Positions 16,898-26,123 of a DNA stretch of 64,000 nt are shown here, one piece after another; within the stretch, counting starts at the first letter, position 1, and each line of letters starts with the position of its first letter. The DNA comes from G963676655 sp963676655 (GTDB lineage: Bacteria; Verrucomicrobiota; Lentisphaeria; Victivallales; Victivallaceae). The notes below the pieces were generated by a model that saw nothing but the letters and a program-made list of their open reading frames with translations, was not told where the DNA came from and did no database searches. Where the stretch lies: positions 1,674,001 through 1,738,000 of the forward strand of contig CAXXKX010000003.1 in assembly GCA_963676655.2 (NCBI GenBank). Reading direction: 5' to 3'. The position numbers and the translations under genes were made by a program.

Positions 16898-19800
16898 TTA
16901 TTTTAAAATAAACCTGGCGTCGCCCCACCAGGAATAGTCATAAGCCAGGCCGTTGCCGCCGTCAGTAACAACTAATTTCAACTTTTTTGCCCCGGTAACA
17001 TTGATGACGACTGCGTCAAGCGGGTTGCCAACTTTGAAATAGCCGCTGTCATATTTTTTTACTCCATCGACAAAAATTCTAAATTCAACAGAAGCTTGAC
17101 GATGACGATTTCCGAGCCCCGGAACGGTTGCAAAGTATTCTGCGTTATTTGGAATAGTGTAGACGATTTCACTTGGGGCTTCGGCATACAGGCTTTGCGG
17201 GCAGGTTAAACCATCTTCCGCGTTAAGGTTTGTATATAGTTTGACCCAGCCATTAAGTTGTTTCCAGGTTTTGCCGGACGGCATCCAGCCGATTTCCGGC
17301 TTGGCCGCGGGTTCCAGGTTACGTAGAAGTCTTATCCGCTTTGCCTGATTTACTTTGTCGGGAAATTCAACCTGCCACTTCGGGCGGATAGACTTGCGTT
17401 TGGGCTGAAAGAGTTCTTTTTCAGAGCCCATGATCTTTATTTCACAGATTCTAGCTCCGGCATATGACGTATTGTCCAATACTGTCAGTTTTACAAATTT
17501 TGCTTCTACTGGCTGGAACCAGGTTTCTATCCCGTCGGGGACCGCGTCATCCCAGTTCCCGCTTTCATCAACAATTTTTTTCCAGTTTTTACCGTTAAGC
17601 GAACTTTCGATGATGTATTTATAGATTGTTCTGCGGTAATCAATATTCCGAAATTGCCAGGTATGAAACTTTATCCAGATATGATTAATCGTTTTGACGC
17701 CTCCTAAATCAATTTCCAGAGAGGCCGGCAGTTTATAGCCGTAGCGCCCGCCGCTGTAACCGCTGGCCCAGTAATTGTCATTGGACTCATCCCCGTCCAC
17801 TGCGAGAGAGGGAACTAAATCTCCTTCGCTGGACGAGGCCTTGACCGGCTTGCGCAGGGCATAATTTACATAACGTTTATATGGTGGAAGCTTGATTTTT
17901 CCCGGTTGAAAGTCGTATATCAGAATCTGTCCTCCGGCAACTTTTTCCCTGACAACCATTTTGTTGTTTTCATTTTTCAAGTTTACATCTCGTCCTTCTG
18001 TAAGCTCGACAACGTCTTTCATCGGTGCATTGCAGATAATTTCAAACGGAGTTTCCTTGTAAGGATGCAAAACATGGAAACAAGCTGTTCCGACCCGGTG
18101 AAGTTTGTTATCACGTTCCACATCATAATTGAAGACGATTACGCGCCAGCCTTTTTGAGTCTTTTTTACCAGCCAGGCCAGGTTTTTTCTGGCTTCAGGA
18201 GTAAGTTTTACTTCAAATGGAGTAATTCCTTGTGTCAAGCTTTCCAAAAAATGGGGAACGAAATTAAGCAGTTTTTTCCGCATGATTCGCTCTTTATGCC
18301 GTCGGTCCAGATGCAATTCTTTTTTGACCTTCTGCATATACCTGACGCCGACAACGACAACAGCTCCTTTTCCGTATTTATGTAAGGAGATGATTGGTTT
18401 TTTATTGCAAAGATATAGTATTTTTGTATTCTTATCAGGAGTTAATTCGTACCACTTGAAAGAACCTTCTTTAAAAGTATGATTGGTTGCGGTTTCAGTT
18501 AGAGTGTTGCCGGTTTGTGCCGTAGACGCAATTTTAACTCCGAGCAAATCAGGGCCAAGATATTTTTTTAAGTTTAACGCGTCAGCGGCGTTAATTACCA
18601 GAATTTTACCCTCTTTGACCTGCTGTTTCAAGGCATCGGCATATTGTGGAGAAAGCTTAACTCCGCCAAGCATGAATAATAATTTATAGCCGTCAAAAAT
18701 ATTCGGGTCAACCGGTTTGGTATAATCAGGGCGGAGAATGTCGAATAATTCGCCATACGGAGCATAACAGGAATACTCCCCGGTATTTGCCGAGGCCCAG
18801 TGTTCAGGGTAAAGCAAATCGTTTATCAGCGCATTATTCATATTGTCCGCATCATCCAGCATAATGCGGCCACTGTAAGGCCGCTGTCGTTTGCAGCCTT
18901 CGCGGTCCCACCCCCGAATCAGAGCAACCGGGGTGTATACAATTCCGCGATCTTTTATTTTTTCAGTCAAATCCAGCATCTTCTTTACTTCATTACCAAG
19001 AGTTGACAAACGATACCTGCCGTCATTTTCGATATCACTTATCAAGGTTTTTGCGAAAGTTTCGTAAGAAACATAGTTAATTCCCAAAAGATATGGATGA
19101 TAAAGATAAGGTTTCAAGTGGGAAATGGAATAACCCCAGCAATCGCGATTGGGGTCATTCATTCTGGCGGGATGGTAAATATAGGCAAATCTTTCCATTG
19201 GTTCATGTCCGCGCCAGTTCAAGGTAAATTTATTTCCGCCGGCCTGGCGCAAGGCTCCGCGCTGTTCTGCCAGATTGCGGGCGTCCCCGGCCTTTGCCGC
19301 AACGGTTTTTACCTTTGGCTTTGCGGCAATCATATATGGGGACAGATACATGGTGAATCCCATGGGCCGGGGATTTATCTCAAGATAGGTTTTGACATAG
19401 ATATCGCACATTTTTTTGTAGGCTTCCCTTGTCCACTTGAAGTCGGGACGGTCACAGCCTGGAATTTCTTTACGAAGCGCCGGCATCAACTTGTCCTTTA
19501 AGTATCCGATACTGTGTTTATTGTTCCAGATATGTGCGGATGATCCCTGCCATTTTTTTCCGGTGCTCATAAAGTAGAAAATCGGCTCCGTCCGGTAAAT
19601 TGGCTCCTCCGGTTGTCCGTCGCCAATCCATAAATGACCGACCCTTTTCAGACTTGCCTGGTTGGGGCCTTTATTGCCTTTCATCATCTGATAATTAACC
19701 GTTGGCAAAGGTATTTCTTCGCATAAAATCTCATCGACTGTTTTTTTGATTTCAGGAGACGATTTGGCATAGACGGCGGGATCAAAAAATTTTAAATTCC

Positions 19801-20551
19801 AGTGTCCCGGAATAATCCGATCCAGTAAACCAACTTGATACAGCATTTCCCGCCCCTTTGGATTTACCCGGAGATAATTGCCTGATTCAGCCAGATAAAA
19901 ATTTCTTTTTCCGATGGTTTTGGTTTTCCAGTAAACTCCGGTTTCCCAGTCCTTGCCGTAATTGAAAACAGCCTTGACAGGGCTTGCCAACGTATTAGCC
20001 GGTTCTACATTTTTCTCTTTTTGCTTACCGGAACTCAACACTATATTCATATCAGTGATCGTTATATCGCTTCCTCTGTTAACAGAGAGTCTCAGGATGA
20101 TGTAGGTTGGGACGAGTCCTTTAATTTTAGGAGGGATAATTGCTTTTTTAGTGCGGCTGCGATGTTGACCGTTTATTTTGGAACTTACACATAACAAAGA
20201 TGATAAATGCCTTTTCTGTTTATCCATCAGCCAGACGGTTAGGGCGGCAATGCCCCGGCCATGGAAATCCATGGATATTTGCACCTCACTCGCTCCATTG
20301 ACCAAGTAAGCTTTAGACAGTAAGCTGACTGAGCCTTTTCCTGCTTTAGGGGTTGCTTTGATAATGAAACCGTTATCCTGTTTGATGACTTTGAAGTCAG
20401 AAGGGGATACCGATTTATTCATCAGCTTCCAACCTAGCGGCAGCCCATCTTTTCCAGGTTTTATTTCAAGGTCGAAGTCTGTATTTTCACATTGGCTGAT
20501 TTGGCTGAAAAATGTTAAAAACAGGCCTAATACAAAAGTTTTGTTTATCAT
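16898..20551 (-). CDS. Giant secreted glycosidase-like protein with F5/8-type C and NPCBM-type carbohydrate-binding domains
   Basis: About 1217 residues. Signal peptide INKTFVLGLFLTFFSQISQC (start ATG 20551; the open frame continues upstream to 20653 but lacks a signal there). Residues about 25-190 are a beta-sandwich; about 195-640 a barrel-like region rich in aromatic residues (KFTLNWRGHEPMERFAYIYHP, LGINYVSYETF); about 650-800 a trimerisation-like Rossmann segment (GYKLLFMLGGVKL, GKGAVVVVGVRYM). About 925-1070 is a discoidin/F5/8C domain (SLAVDGDESNDNYWASGY ... LEIDLGGVKTINHIWIKFH), and about 1105-1217 an NPCBM-like domain (VEFRIFVDGVKKYDSG). I do not recognise a defined GH family for the barrel. 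Transcribed 25 nt behind a pseudopilin gene. Confidence 0.78.
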   Translation of the reverse strand: MINKTFVLGLFLTFFSQISQCENTDFDLEIKPGKDGLPLGWKLMNKSVSPSDFKVIKQDNGFIIKATPKAGKGSVSLLSKAYLVNGASEVQISMDFHGRGIAALTVWLMDKQKRHLSSLLCVSSKINGQHRSRTKKAIIPPKIKGLVPTYIILRLSVNRGSDITITDMNIVLSSGKQKEKNVEPANTLASPVKAVFNYGKDWETGVYWKTKTIGKRNFYLAESGNYLRVNPKGREMLYQVGLLDRIIPGHWNLKFFDPAVYAKSSPEIKKTVDEILCEEIPLPTVNYQMMKGNKGPNQASLKRVGHLWIGDGQPEEPIYRTEPIFYFMSTGKKWQGSSAHIWNNKHSIGYLKDKLMPALRKEIPGCDRPDFKWTREAYKKMCDIYVKTYLEINPRPMGFTMYLSPYMIAAKPKVKTVAAKAGDARNLAEQRGALRQAGGNKFTLNWRGHEPMERFAYIYHPARMNDPNRDCWGYSISHLKPYLYHPYLLGINYVSYETFAKTLISDIENDGRYRLSTLGNEVKKMLDLTEKIKDRGIVYTPVALIRGWDREGCKRQRPYSGRIMLDDADNMNNALINDLLYPEHWASANTGEYSCYAPYGELFDILRPDYTKPVDPNIFDGYKLLFMLGGVKLSPQYADALKQQVKEGKILVINAADALNLKKYLGPDLLGVKIASTAQTGNTLTETATNHTFKEGSFKWYELTPDKNTKILYLCNKKPIISLHKYGKGAVVVVGVRYMQKVKKELHLDRRHKERIMRKKLLNFVPHFLESLTQGITPFEVKLTPEARKNLAWLVKKTQKGWRVIVFNYDVERDNKLHRVGTACFHVLHPYKETPFEIICNAPMKDVVELTEGRDVNLKNENNKMVVREKVAGGQILIYDFQPGKIKLPPYKRYVNYALRKPVKASSSEGDLVPSLAVDGDESNDNYWASGYSGGRYGYKLPASLEIDLGGVKTINHIWIKFHTWQFRNIDYRRTIYKYIIESSLNGKNWKKIVDESGNWDDAVPDGIETWFQPVEAKFVKLTVLDNTSYAGARICEIKIMGSEKELFQPKRKSIRPKWQVEFPDKVNQAKRIRLLRNLEPAAKPEIGWMPSGKTWKQLNGWVKLYTNLNAEDGLTCPQSLYAEAPSEIVYTIPNNAEYFATVPGLGNRHRQASVEFRIFVDGVKKYDSGYFKVGNPLDAVVINVTGAKKLKLVVTDGGNGLAYDYSWWGDARFILK

Positions 20552-20576
20552 TGTTTTTACTGGATTGTTGATTAAT

Positions 20577-21320
20577 TTATTGTGGAGCACCGAGATAGTT
20601 GTATTTGACGAATTGTCCGGGGACAAGGGTAACTGAAACATAGCCGAACACATTTCTTATTTTGCGTGCCGCCGCACGGTCTTTGCGCCACACGGTTCCG
20701 ATTTGCGAGACTTTTGATGATTTAACATGACCGTCGGCATAAGCTATATTCGCGGAATTTGAATGCCGGGCCATAATTCCGTCTCCGTCACTGGTGTTTA
20801 TTTTGATACGATAATATTCGGTTTCCTTTCCGCTATTCACATCACATGAATCAGCTAACAGGATTGAAGCAGTTGCTTCCGGTATTTTTTTCAAATTGAT
20901 GGAATATAATGTTGTGCTGTTCCAGTTATCAATCAGCGTGTCAGGATAATAAGTCAGGCTCGTCGCATGGCGCATTCCATAGGTATAAAGCCGACTATAC
21001 TTACTTTGGCTGGTTCCACGCGAGTGTTCCGCTTTTGGACACGTCATAACCTTCCAGTCCTTTAGAATGTTGGCATCCATTAAAAAGCCGGACCAGGTGA
21101 TGGATTGATCGTTCAAATAATATGGAATGATCTGTCTATTGTCATTGGCGTAAACCGCCGCACCCGTCCCGCATTGCTTAAGGTTGCTGGCACATTTGAT
21201 ACTTTGTGCTTTTTCCCGTGCCTGGTTAAGGGCCGGCAAAAGCATACTGGCGAGGATTGCGATGATCGCAATCACGACTAAAAGTTCGATTAATGTAAAT
21301 AGTTTTACATGGTTTTTCAT
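20577..21320 (-). CDS. Pseudopilin with prepilin N-terminus and H-X9-DG domain (cassette A)
   Basis: 247 residues. Short basic leader MKNHVKL, then FTLIELLVVIAIIAILASML and LPALNQAREKA, the hydrophobic helix of type IV/II pseudopilins. The globular part ends with HSNSANIAYADGHV, the H-x9-DG signature of the prepilin-associated family known in planctomycete and lentisphaerote genomes. The residue before the cleavage-site Phe is Leu, not Gly. GAGGAG precedes the ATG. It lies between the GntR regulator (72 nt) and the giant secreted protein (25 nt), which suggests a role in exporting or anchoring that protein. Confidence 0.93.
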   Translation of the reverse strand: MKNHVKLFTLIELLVVIAIIAILASMLLPALNQAREKAQSIKCASNLKQCGTGAAVYANDNRQIIPYYLNDQSITWSGFLMDANILKDWKVMTCPKAEHSRGTSQSKYSRLYTYGMRHATSLTYYPDTLIDNWNSTTLYSINLKKIPEATASILLADSCDVNSGKETEYYRIKINTSDGDGIMARHSNSANIAYADGHVKSSKVSQIGTVWRKDRAAARKIRNVFGYVSVTLVPGQFVKYNYLGAPQ

Positions 21321-21392
21321 GTTTTTCTCCTCTGCTGTTATTTTTGTAAAACCTGCTGATAATAAATTTCTTCACCAAAAATATATCTATAA

Positions 21393-22502
21393 TCAATCTT
21401 CGCGTTTATAGGTTCCGGCTGCGAAAAATTTGCTTGGCGCATAAGTGCGATAACCCGAACCGGGTGTTCCCTGCCGGATACTCCGGACTAAAATTTCGGT
21501 TGCCATAACGGCGGCTTGTTCTCTGCTTGGAACGACCAGATCTGGTTTTTCCGGATAAGAGATTTTTTCGACCCCCGGATCGGTAATTCCGCATAAATGT
21601 ATTTCTTCAAGTATTTTTCTGCCCTGTTCTGACTCGTTCAATAAACGCATTAGTTCGTCAACAATGAAAAAACCGTCAGAAAAGAGAACTTCCGGTCGGG
21701 TTCCGGAGGCAAATAATTTATTATAAAAATATTCAGCCCGTTCTCGCATATAGCTTAGTTGAGCGCTCGTGTCCGGATAAAGCACAACTGAATCGAGATC
21801 AAAATCAACACCTTCCTCACGCAATACCTTGCGAAACTGATCAAAGGTGGTTACGCCCATTTTGGCCATGGCAAAGAATCCGAATTTTGTTATTCCGAGA
21901 GATTTGTAATATTTGACCGCATCCCTGACTCCGCTTAAATAGTCATTTATCACTACCGGCCAGTCATATTTGTATTCATGTTCATGAAATGAATTGAAAA
22001 TCGAACAAACCTTGCATTTATGTTCTTTGAAATACTGATTGAGATTAGGCGAAATAGTGTTTCCGACATCCAGATAGCCGTCAATCCGGTAGCCGGGAAA
22101 ATCCTGCCCGGTAATTTTTCGGGAATCATCATAAATAAACATACTCGGATTGGCGCGAAATGCTGACGCGGAACTCTGGATGCCCTTTAATATGGTTGAA
22201 AAATAAGCGCTGCCGGTTATCGCGCTGGCCGAATGGTTGGGGTTTTGATTCAGAATTATTCCAAGATTGATGATTCCGTTAATTGAATTGGCCTTTTGTT
22301 CCAGAACAAATGAACCGCTGCCCTGGCGCCGGTCAATATAGCCTTTTTCCTGCATTGCTTTCAAGGCGTTGCGCACACTTGTCCGGCTTACTTTGAAGCG
22401 TTCACAGATTTCCTTTTCACTGGGAAGAACCGAATTCGGCTGATATTTGCCGTTCCGGATTCCGGTTATCAGTTCATCCATTATTTCAGTATACAGCGGC
22501 AT
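21393..22502 (-). CDS. GntR-family regulator with LacI-type sugar-sensor domain (AraR-like), cassette A
   Basis: About 369 residues. N-terminal GntR winged helix (YTEIMDELITGIRNGKYQPNSVLPSEKEICERFKVSRTSVRNALKAM, with YIDRRQGSGSFV wing), then a periplasmic-binding-protein-like domain with KYYKSLGITKFGFFAMAK and PEVLFSDGFFIVDELM. Start 22502 has AAGGAAG before it; the frame extends to 22532. The start overlaps the upstream glycosidase-like gene by 17 nt, so it is co-expressed with its operon. Confidence 0.9.
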   Translation of the reverse strand: MPLYTEIMDELITGIRNGKYQPNSVLPSEKEICERFKVSRTSVRNALKAMQEKGYIDRRQGSGSFVLEQKANSINGIINLGIILNQNPNHSASAITGSAYFSTILKGIQSSASAFRANPSMFIYDDSRKITGQDFPGYRIDGYLDVGNTISPNLNQYFKEHKCKVCSIFNSFHEHEYKYDWPVVINDYLSGVRDAVKYYKSLGITKFGFFAMAKMGVTTFDQFRKVLREEGVDFDLDSVVLYPDTSAQLSYMRERAEYFYNKLFASGTRPEVLFSDGFFIVDELMRLLNESEQGRKILEEIHLCGITDPGVEKISYPEKPDLVVPSREQAAVMATEILVRSIRQGTPGSGYRTYAPSKFFAAGTYKRED

Positions 22503-23598
22503 ATTCTTCCTTTTTTGTTTTTGTTTCGGCAAACTTTTCCCCCCAGGGGAATATATATTTAGGGTAAAGTCTGGCTGCTATTGCAACACTTGCCCAACAG
22601 TGATAGCCCCATTGATTCTTGTCTCCCGGTTCCATAACATTCGCCAGAAAACCATATCCGCGTTCAAGCGTCAGATCCAGGGCCGGGTTTGAATTGAGTA
22701 GTTGACAAAAAATTTCCAATCCCAGCAGCAGTCCCCAGGAATACGGGCCAACTTCGCTGCGGTCTATTGGGTTGGGGCTGCCCGGGTCTCCTCTGTTTCG
22801 ATCATGCACCCAGTAGCCCTGCGGCATCTGGTGAGTTACGGCCCAGCTGACGATGACTTGGCTTACCACATTGAGAATTGTTTGGCGCTGTGTTTCATTT
22901 CCGGCTAAAATATAATAAGCGCAAACCATTGCATCTGAGGCATAACAGCGATTGTGCAGTGGAGAACCGTGGTATTTTGATTCTTTATTTCCATCACGGA
23001 TATAGGCTGTAACCAGCTGCCATCCTTTACGCCGGTAAATTTCATCATGAAACAGCTCATACATCGCACTGTAAAAGCAAATACCTCGGGTCGTTGCGGT
23101 ATGATAAATTTCCCGGTCGAGTTTTTCGCCATCCATGTAGCCCAGCGCGAAGCCCTTTTCCCCGAGAAACCATTGCTGAATATAAGCATCATATTTTAAG
23201 ACTGCCTGGAAAATCCTGTCGCGCAGTTTATCGGTATGCGGTAATTCTGCCGCTACATGCAGTAACGCGTAGGCCTGATCCAGGGTGTCAGCCACAAACC
23301 AGCTTAACGGGATGCCGCGATTGGTTTCGTAACGGTATCCCATATTAAAGGCGGCTTCATTTCCGTATATTCCTTGCATTTTGACACTCCAGTCCGCCCA
23401 GCTTTTAGCTGCCTCAAGATAGTCCGGGGTTCCAAAATGCCGATAATGCGCCAGCAGGCCGCGAATATGAAAAGAATGCAGATAGCCGGCTCCGCATAAA
23501 TTAATTGAAATATGCATAGGTCCAAGCTCAAGCATTGCTTTGGAATAGATATCTGCAATTTGCCCGGCCTGATGTTCCAGCTTTTGATTAACGTTCAT
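22486..23598 (-). CDS. Cytoplasmic six-hairpin (alpha/alpha)6-barrel glycosidase-like protein
   Basis: 370 residues, no signal peptide. Helical repeat architecture with aromatic-rich hairpins (FHIRGLLAHYRHFGTPDYLEAAKSWADWSVKMQG, YALLHVAAELPHTDKLRDRI, YHTATTRGICFYSAMYELF), like GH88/GH105 unsaturated uronyl hydrolases or related epimerase/lyase folds; the diagnostic catalytic Asp pair of GH88/105 is not clearly identifiable, so the family is left open. First gene of the cassette A operon behind a near-consensus promoter. Presumably processes the imported product of the secreted enzymes. Confidence 0.7.
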   Translation of the reverse strand: MNVNQKLEHQAGQIADIYSKAMLELGPMHISINLCGAGYLHSFHIRGLLAHYRHFGTPDYLEAAKSWADWSVKMQGIYGNEAAFNMGYRYETNRGIPLSWFVADTLDQAYALLHVAAELPHTDKLRDRIFQAVLKYDAYIQQWFLGEKGFALGYMDGEKLDREIYHTATTRGICFYSAMYELFHDEIYRRKGWQLVTAYIRDGNKESKYHGSPLHNRCYASDAMVCAYYILAGNETQRQTILNVVSQVIVSWAVTHQMPQGYWVHDRNRGDPGSPNPIDRSEVGPYSWGLLLGLEIFCQLLNSNPALDLTLERGYGFLANVMEPGDKNQWGYHCWASVAIAARLYPKYIFPWGEKFAETKTKKEEYAAVY

Positions 23599-23635
23599 CG
23601 ATTAAATCATCTTTCTGATAAATTAACTTTATTAT

Positions 23636-23697
23636 ATTATAGTGACAAAACAGATACAAGTCAAGCCTTTTTTTATAAACTTTCAATATTTGTATCT
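23636..23697 (-). promoter_or_regulatory. Sigma-70 promoter of cassette A with inverted operator half-sites
   Basis: On the minus strand TTGACT (23664-23659), 17-bp spacer, TATAAT (23641-23636), 38 nt before the first gene. The half-site TTGTATCT lies partly in the spacer (plus strand AGATACAA at 23652-23659) and is repeated inverted upstream of -35 at 23690-23697. The arms are 38 bp apart centre to centre. It is a candidate site for the GntR regulator in the same operon. Confidence 0.75.
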
Positions 23698-23717
23698 TAT
23701 TTGTTATCTTTAAGCAC

Positions 23718-23758
23718 AAAAAAACTCTGCTTTGTCGATATTTAACAACAAAGCAGAG
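23718..23758 (-). terminator. Rho-independent terminator after the aldo/keto reductase
   Basis: Minus strand: perfect 11-bp stem CTCTGCTTTGT / ACAAAGCAGAG with a 12-nt loop, followed by seven T. It closes the dehydrogenase-reductase operon just before cassette A's promoter. Confidence 0.93.
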
Positions 23759-23768
23759 AAAAATTACT

Positions 23769-24743
23769 TTAGTTTTTTAATGGTAACGCGATTGGTTCGC
23801 CTTCCGGTTTGTCGGGGAGGATTTGATAAATCGCTGTCAACTTGTCGAGGATTTCCTGCGACAACGGGCCATTGCAGGCGGATTCGACGTTGCTTTCGAG
23901 TTCTTCAATGTTTCTCACCCCGGTCAGAACTGTGCTGACGCGTGAGTCTGAAAGCAGGAAACGAATACACAATTCAGGGAGAGGAATTCCCGTGTCATGA
24001 ACCAGTTCATAGAGTTCGATAAACTGTTTTCTGCGTTTGGGGTCAAGTTCCGGAATCGGGTTGTTGATAACATCCACCTGATATATCTTTGCCAGCACGC
24101 CCTGATGTACCGGGGAACCGCAGACCACGCCCATTTCATGCTTGCAGGCGGTGTCGAGAATGCCTTTTTCCGCATCGCGCCACAGCAGATTGTAGTTGAA
24201 TGCGGTCAATACCACATCGAAATTACCGGTATCCATGACCAGCGGCATTTCATCCGCGGTCGTACCGCCGAGCCCGGTAAATCTGGTGATTCCTTTTTCG
24301 ACCGCTTCGGCCAACACTTCCATGATCGGACCGGTGTAATTTTCCGTGTCGTCCCACCACGGCCAGAAGTTTGGTTCCATCCAGCGGTCCGGTTCGTGGA
24401 TCATCAGGATGTCCACGGAATCACGTTTCAAGTTTTTCATGCTCTGCGCCAGCGCTCCGCGCAGGAAATCCGCGCTTTTCACGTTGAACGGTTCCGGTTT
24501 GTAACCGAACTTGGTACTTATAATAAAATCTTCATCCATTTTGGATAAGGCATCTCCCAGCACTTCCTCGCTGTCAAGATAACCGGGCGCGGTGTCGATA
24601 TAGTTAATTCCCAGTTCTTTGGCTCGTTTGATGACGTCGCACGCGGCGGCGCGTTCCGCTCCGTATGAACTGATAAACAGTCCGCCCAGCGACAATTCAG
24701 ATACTTCAAGACCGGTCCGGCCCAATATGCGTTTTTTTAACAT
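23769..24743 (-). CDS. Aldo/keto reductase
   Basis: 324 residues, NAD(P)H-dependent (beta/alpha)8 barrel enzyme. Starts with LGRTGLEVSELSLGG; the catalytic tetrad is intact: Asp50 and Tyr55 in NYIDTAPGY, Lys78 in ISTKFGY, His116 in MIHEPD. C-terminal VLTGVRNIEELESNV cofactor region. Second gene after the alcohol dehydrogenase (44 nt gap), with AAAGGA before ATG. L-fucose/galactose-dehydrogenase-like AKRs have this form; the pair may oxidise and reduce a sugar or its aldehyde, but this is inference. Confidence 0.92.
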   Translation of the reverse strand: MLKKRILGRTGLEVSELSLGGLFISSYGAERAAACDVIKRAKELGINYIDTAPGYLDSEEVLGDALSKMDEDFIISTKFGYKPEPFNVKSADFLRGALAQSMKNLKRDSVDILMIHEPDRWMEPNFWPWWDDTENYTGPIMEVLAEAVEKGITRFTGLGGTTADEMPLVMDTGNFDVVLTAFNYNLLWRDAEKGILDTACKHEMGVVCGSPVHQGVLAKIYQVDVINNPIPELDPKRRKQFIELYELVHDTGIPLPELCIRFLLSDSRVSTVLTGVRNIEELESNVESACNGPLSQEILDKLTAIYQILPDKPEGEPIALPLKN

Positions 24744-24787
24744 GGTAAAAATCCTTTTTCCCGTGTTTTCAGTGGTTAATTTAATAG

Positions 24788-25804
24788 TTAGTCAAATTTA
24801 AATATCGGTTTGAATTCGGTTTTGTTTTCAATGGCTTTGAAACCTTCGACAATCTGGTCGAACGGCATGATTGAAGAACGATATTTTTCCAGGTCGATAA
24901 ACCCTTTTTCGACCAGAGAAACACATACATCATGAACTTTTTGGCTACTTTCATCCGGGCTTTTGAAGGAAAAGTTGATCCCGGAGCCGAATCCGTCGAT
25001 ATGCGTTCCCATCCCGGCGCTGACGCCGTAGATCGCCAAAGTTCCGTTTTTCTTTACCAGCGGGATATAATCATTGATCTGGTCCATGATTCCAGCGGCG
25101 TCGATCACCAGGTCAAACTGACCTTCCGGCTTCATTCCAGCGCCAAGCGCGACAAAGGTGTCGGCGCCTACCGCCAGGGCGCGGTCCGCCCCGGACATAC
25201 TGTTGGCGATCGCGACGACTTCCGAGGCTCCGAACATCGCGGCAAAGCGCATGTAGAACATGCCGACCACGCCCGCGCCGACGACCGCGACACGTTTGCC
25301 GAAGCAGTCCGGCTGGCTTTTGATGAAACTGTAGGTTTCTTTCATGGTTATCAGCAGAACCGCTTCAGGCATTTCTTTCCATTCCGCCGGAACTTTCATT
25401 TGATATACACAGTAGCCGGGGATCTCCTCTTCCGGTACCCCGTCTGCTTCGGCCGCTTTGATGTCGTTAACAAAACCATATTCTGAGAAGCCGCCGAATT
25501 CCGAGCCGTAGCCGTTGCGGGTGGTTCCGGGAAGAGTATAAACCGTTCTCAGAACCAGGTCGCCGACTTCAAACGAGGTCACTTTGCTGCCGACGGCAAT
25601 GACTTCACCGATAGTTTCATGGCCGAGCACGGCCGGATATTTACTGCCCCACGGCAGTTTGTTGTGAATAATTTTTTTGTCGGTCCCGGTACAGGCTGTC
25701 GCGTAGAGATTTTTGCATAAACACTCATATTCGCCGGGTTCCGGCAGATCCGGAATTTCTTTCAGTACCAGTTGATTGACTTCTTCGATAATACACGCTT
25801 TCAT
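24788..25804 (-). CDS. Zinc-type medium-chain alcohol/polyol dehydrogenase
   Basis: 338 residues. GroES-like N half with ATACTGTDKKI (catalytic-zinc Cys) and VLGHETIGEVIAVGSKV (zinc His-Glu), Rossmann half with VAVVGAGVVGMFYMRFAAMFGASEVVAI. The four-Cys structural-zinc loop of classical ADH is absent; that stretch reads TVYTLPGTTRNGYGSEFGG. Acts on a sugar alcohol or similar; substrate unknown. AGGAG precedes the ATG. It is transcribed from a promoter about 190 bp upstream, with a possible small ORF in the leader. Confidence 0.9.
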   Translation of the reverse strand: MKACIIEEVNQLVLKEIPDLPEPGEYECLCKNLYATACTGTDKKIIHNKLPWGSKYPAVLGHETIGEVIAVGSKVTSFEVGDLVLRTVYTLPGTTRNGYGSEFGGFSEYGFVNDIKAAEADGVPEEEIPGYCVYQMKVPAEWKEMPEAVLLITMKETYSFIKSQPDCFGKRVAVVGAGVVGMFYMRFAAMFGASEVVAIANSMSGADRALAVGADTFVALGAGMKPEGQFDLVIDAAGIMDQINDYIPLVKKNGTLAIYGVSAGMGTHIDGFGSGINFSFKSPDESSQKVHDVCVSLVEKGFIDLEKYRSSIMPFDQIVEGFKAIENKTEFKPIFKFD

Positions 25805-25886
25805 AAAGCACTGCTCCTGATTGGAATTATAAATAAAAATTATAAAAAGATGGAAAAGTAACAGAAAAGTATGTAGACAGGAAGAA

Positions 25887-25967
25887 TCAACCCTGCTTGG
25901 CTAAGATGTCGCAGTAGTTGAAATAAGATTTGGCCCAGAAAGCCTGATTGTCAGAATTAAAAACCAT
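25887..25967 (-). CDS. Possible 26-residue leader ORF upstream of the alcohol dehydrogenase
   Basis: Within the long 5' leader downstream of the promoter at 25994-26022, ATG 25967 opens a 26-codon frame ending TGA at 25887. The peptide begins MVFNSDNQAFWAKSYFNY and is rich in aromatic residues with ordinary codon use. AGGA is about 15 nt upstream of the ATG, too far for a strong site. It could be a leader peptide, a small protein or the remnant of a lost gene. Weak support. Confidence 0.3.
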   Translation of the reverse strand: MVFNSDNQAFWAKSYFNYCDILAKQG

Positions 25968-25993
25968 TTTTATATAAATTCCTGATTTTCGCA

Positions 25994-26022
25994 AGTATAC
26001 CGCGTCATAATATAATTGTCAA
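25994..26022 (-). promoter_or_regulatory. Sigma-70 promoter of the dehydrogenase-reductase operon
   Basis: Minus strand TTGACA (26022-26017), 17-bp spacer, TATACT (25999-25994). Transcription would begin near 25987, giving a leader of about 180 nt before the dehydrogenase start at 25804. The rest of 25805-26123 holds only the small ORF described separately. Confidence 0.75.
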
Positions 26023-26123
26023 GGTGTTCCATTGATAAATAAAACAAAAAAATGTTTGATATCTATCTCAAAGTCCATATATTATAGCTTATAAACCGTA
26101 TCAGGAAAGATTGAGGTGGAGAT

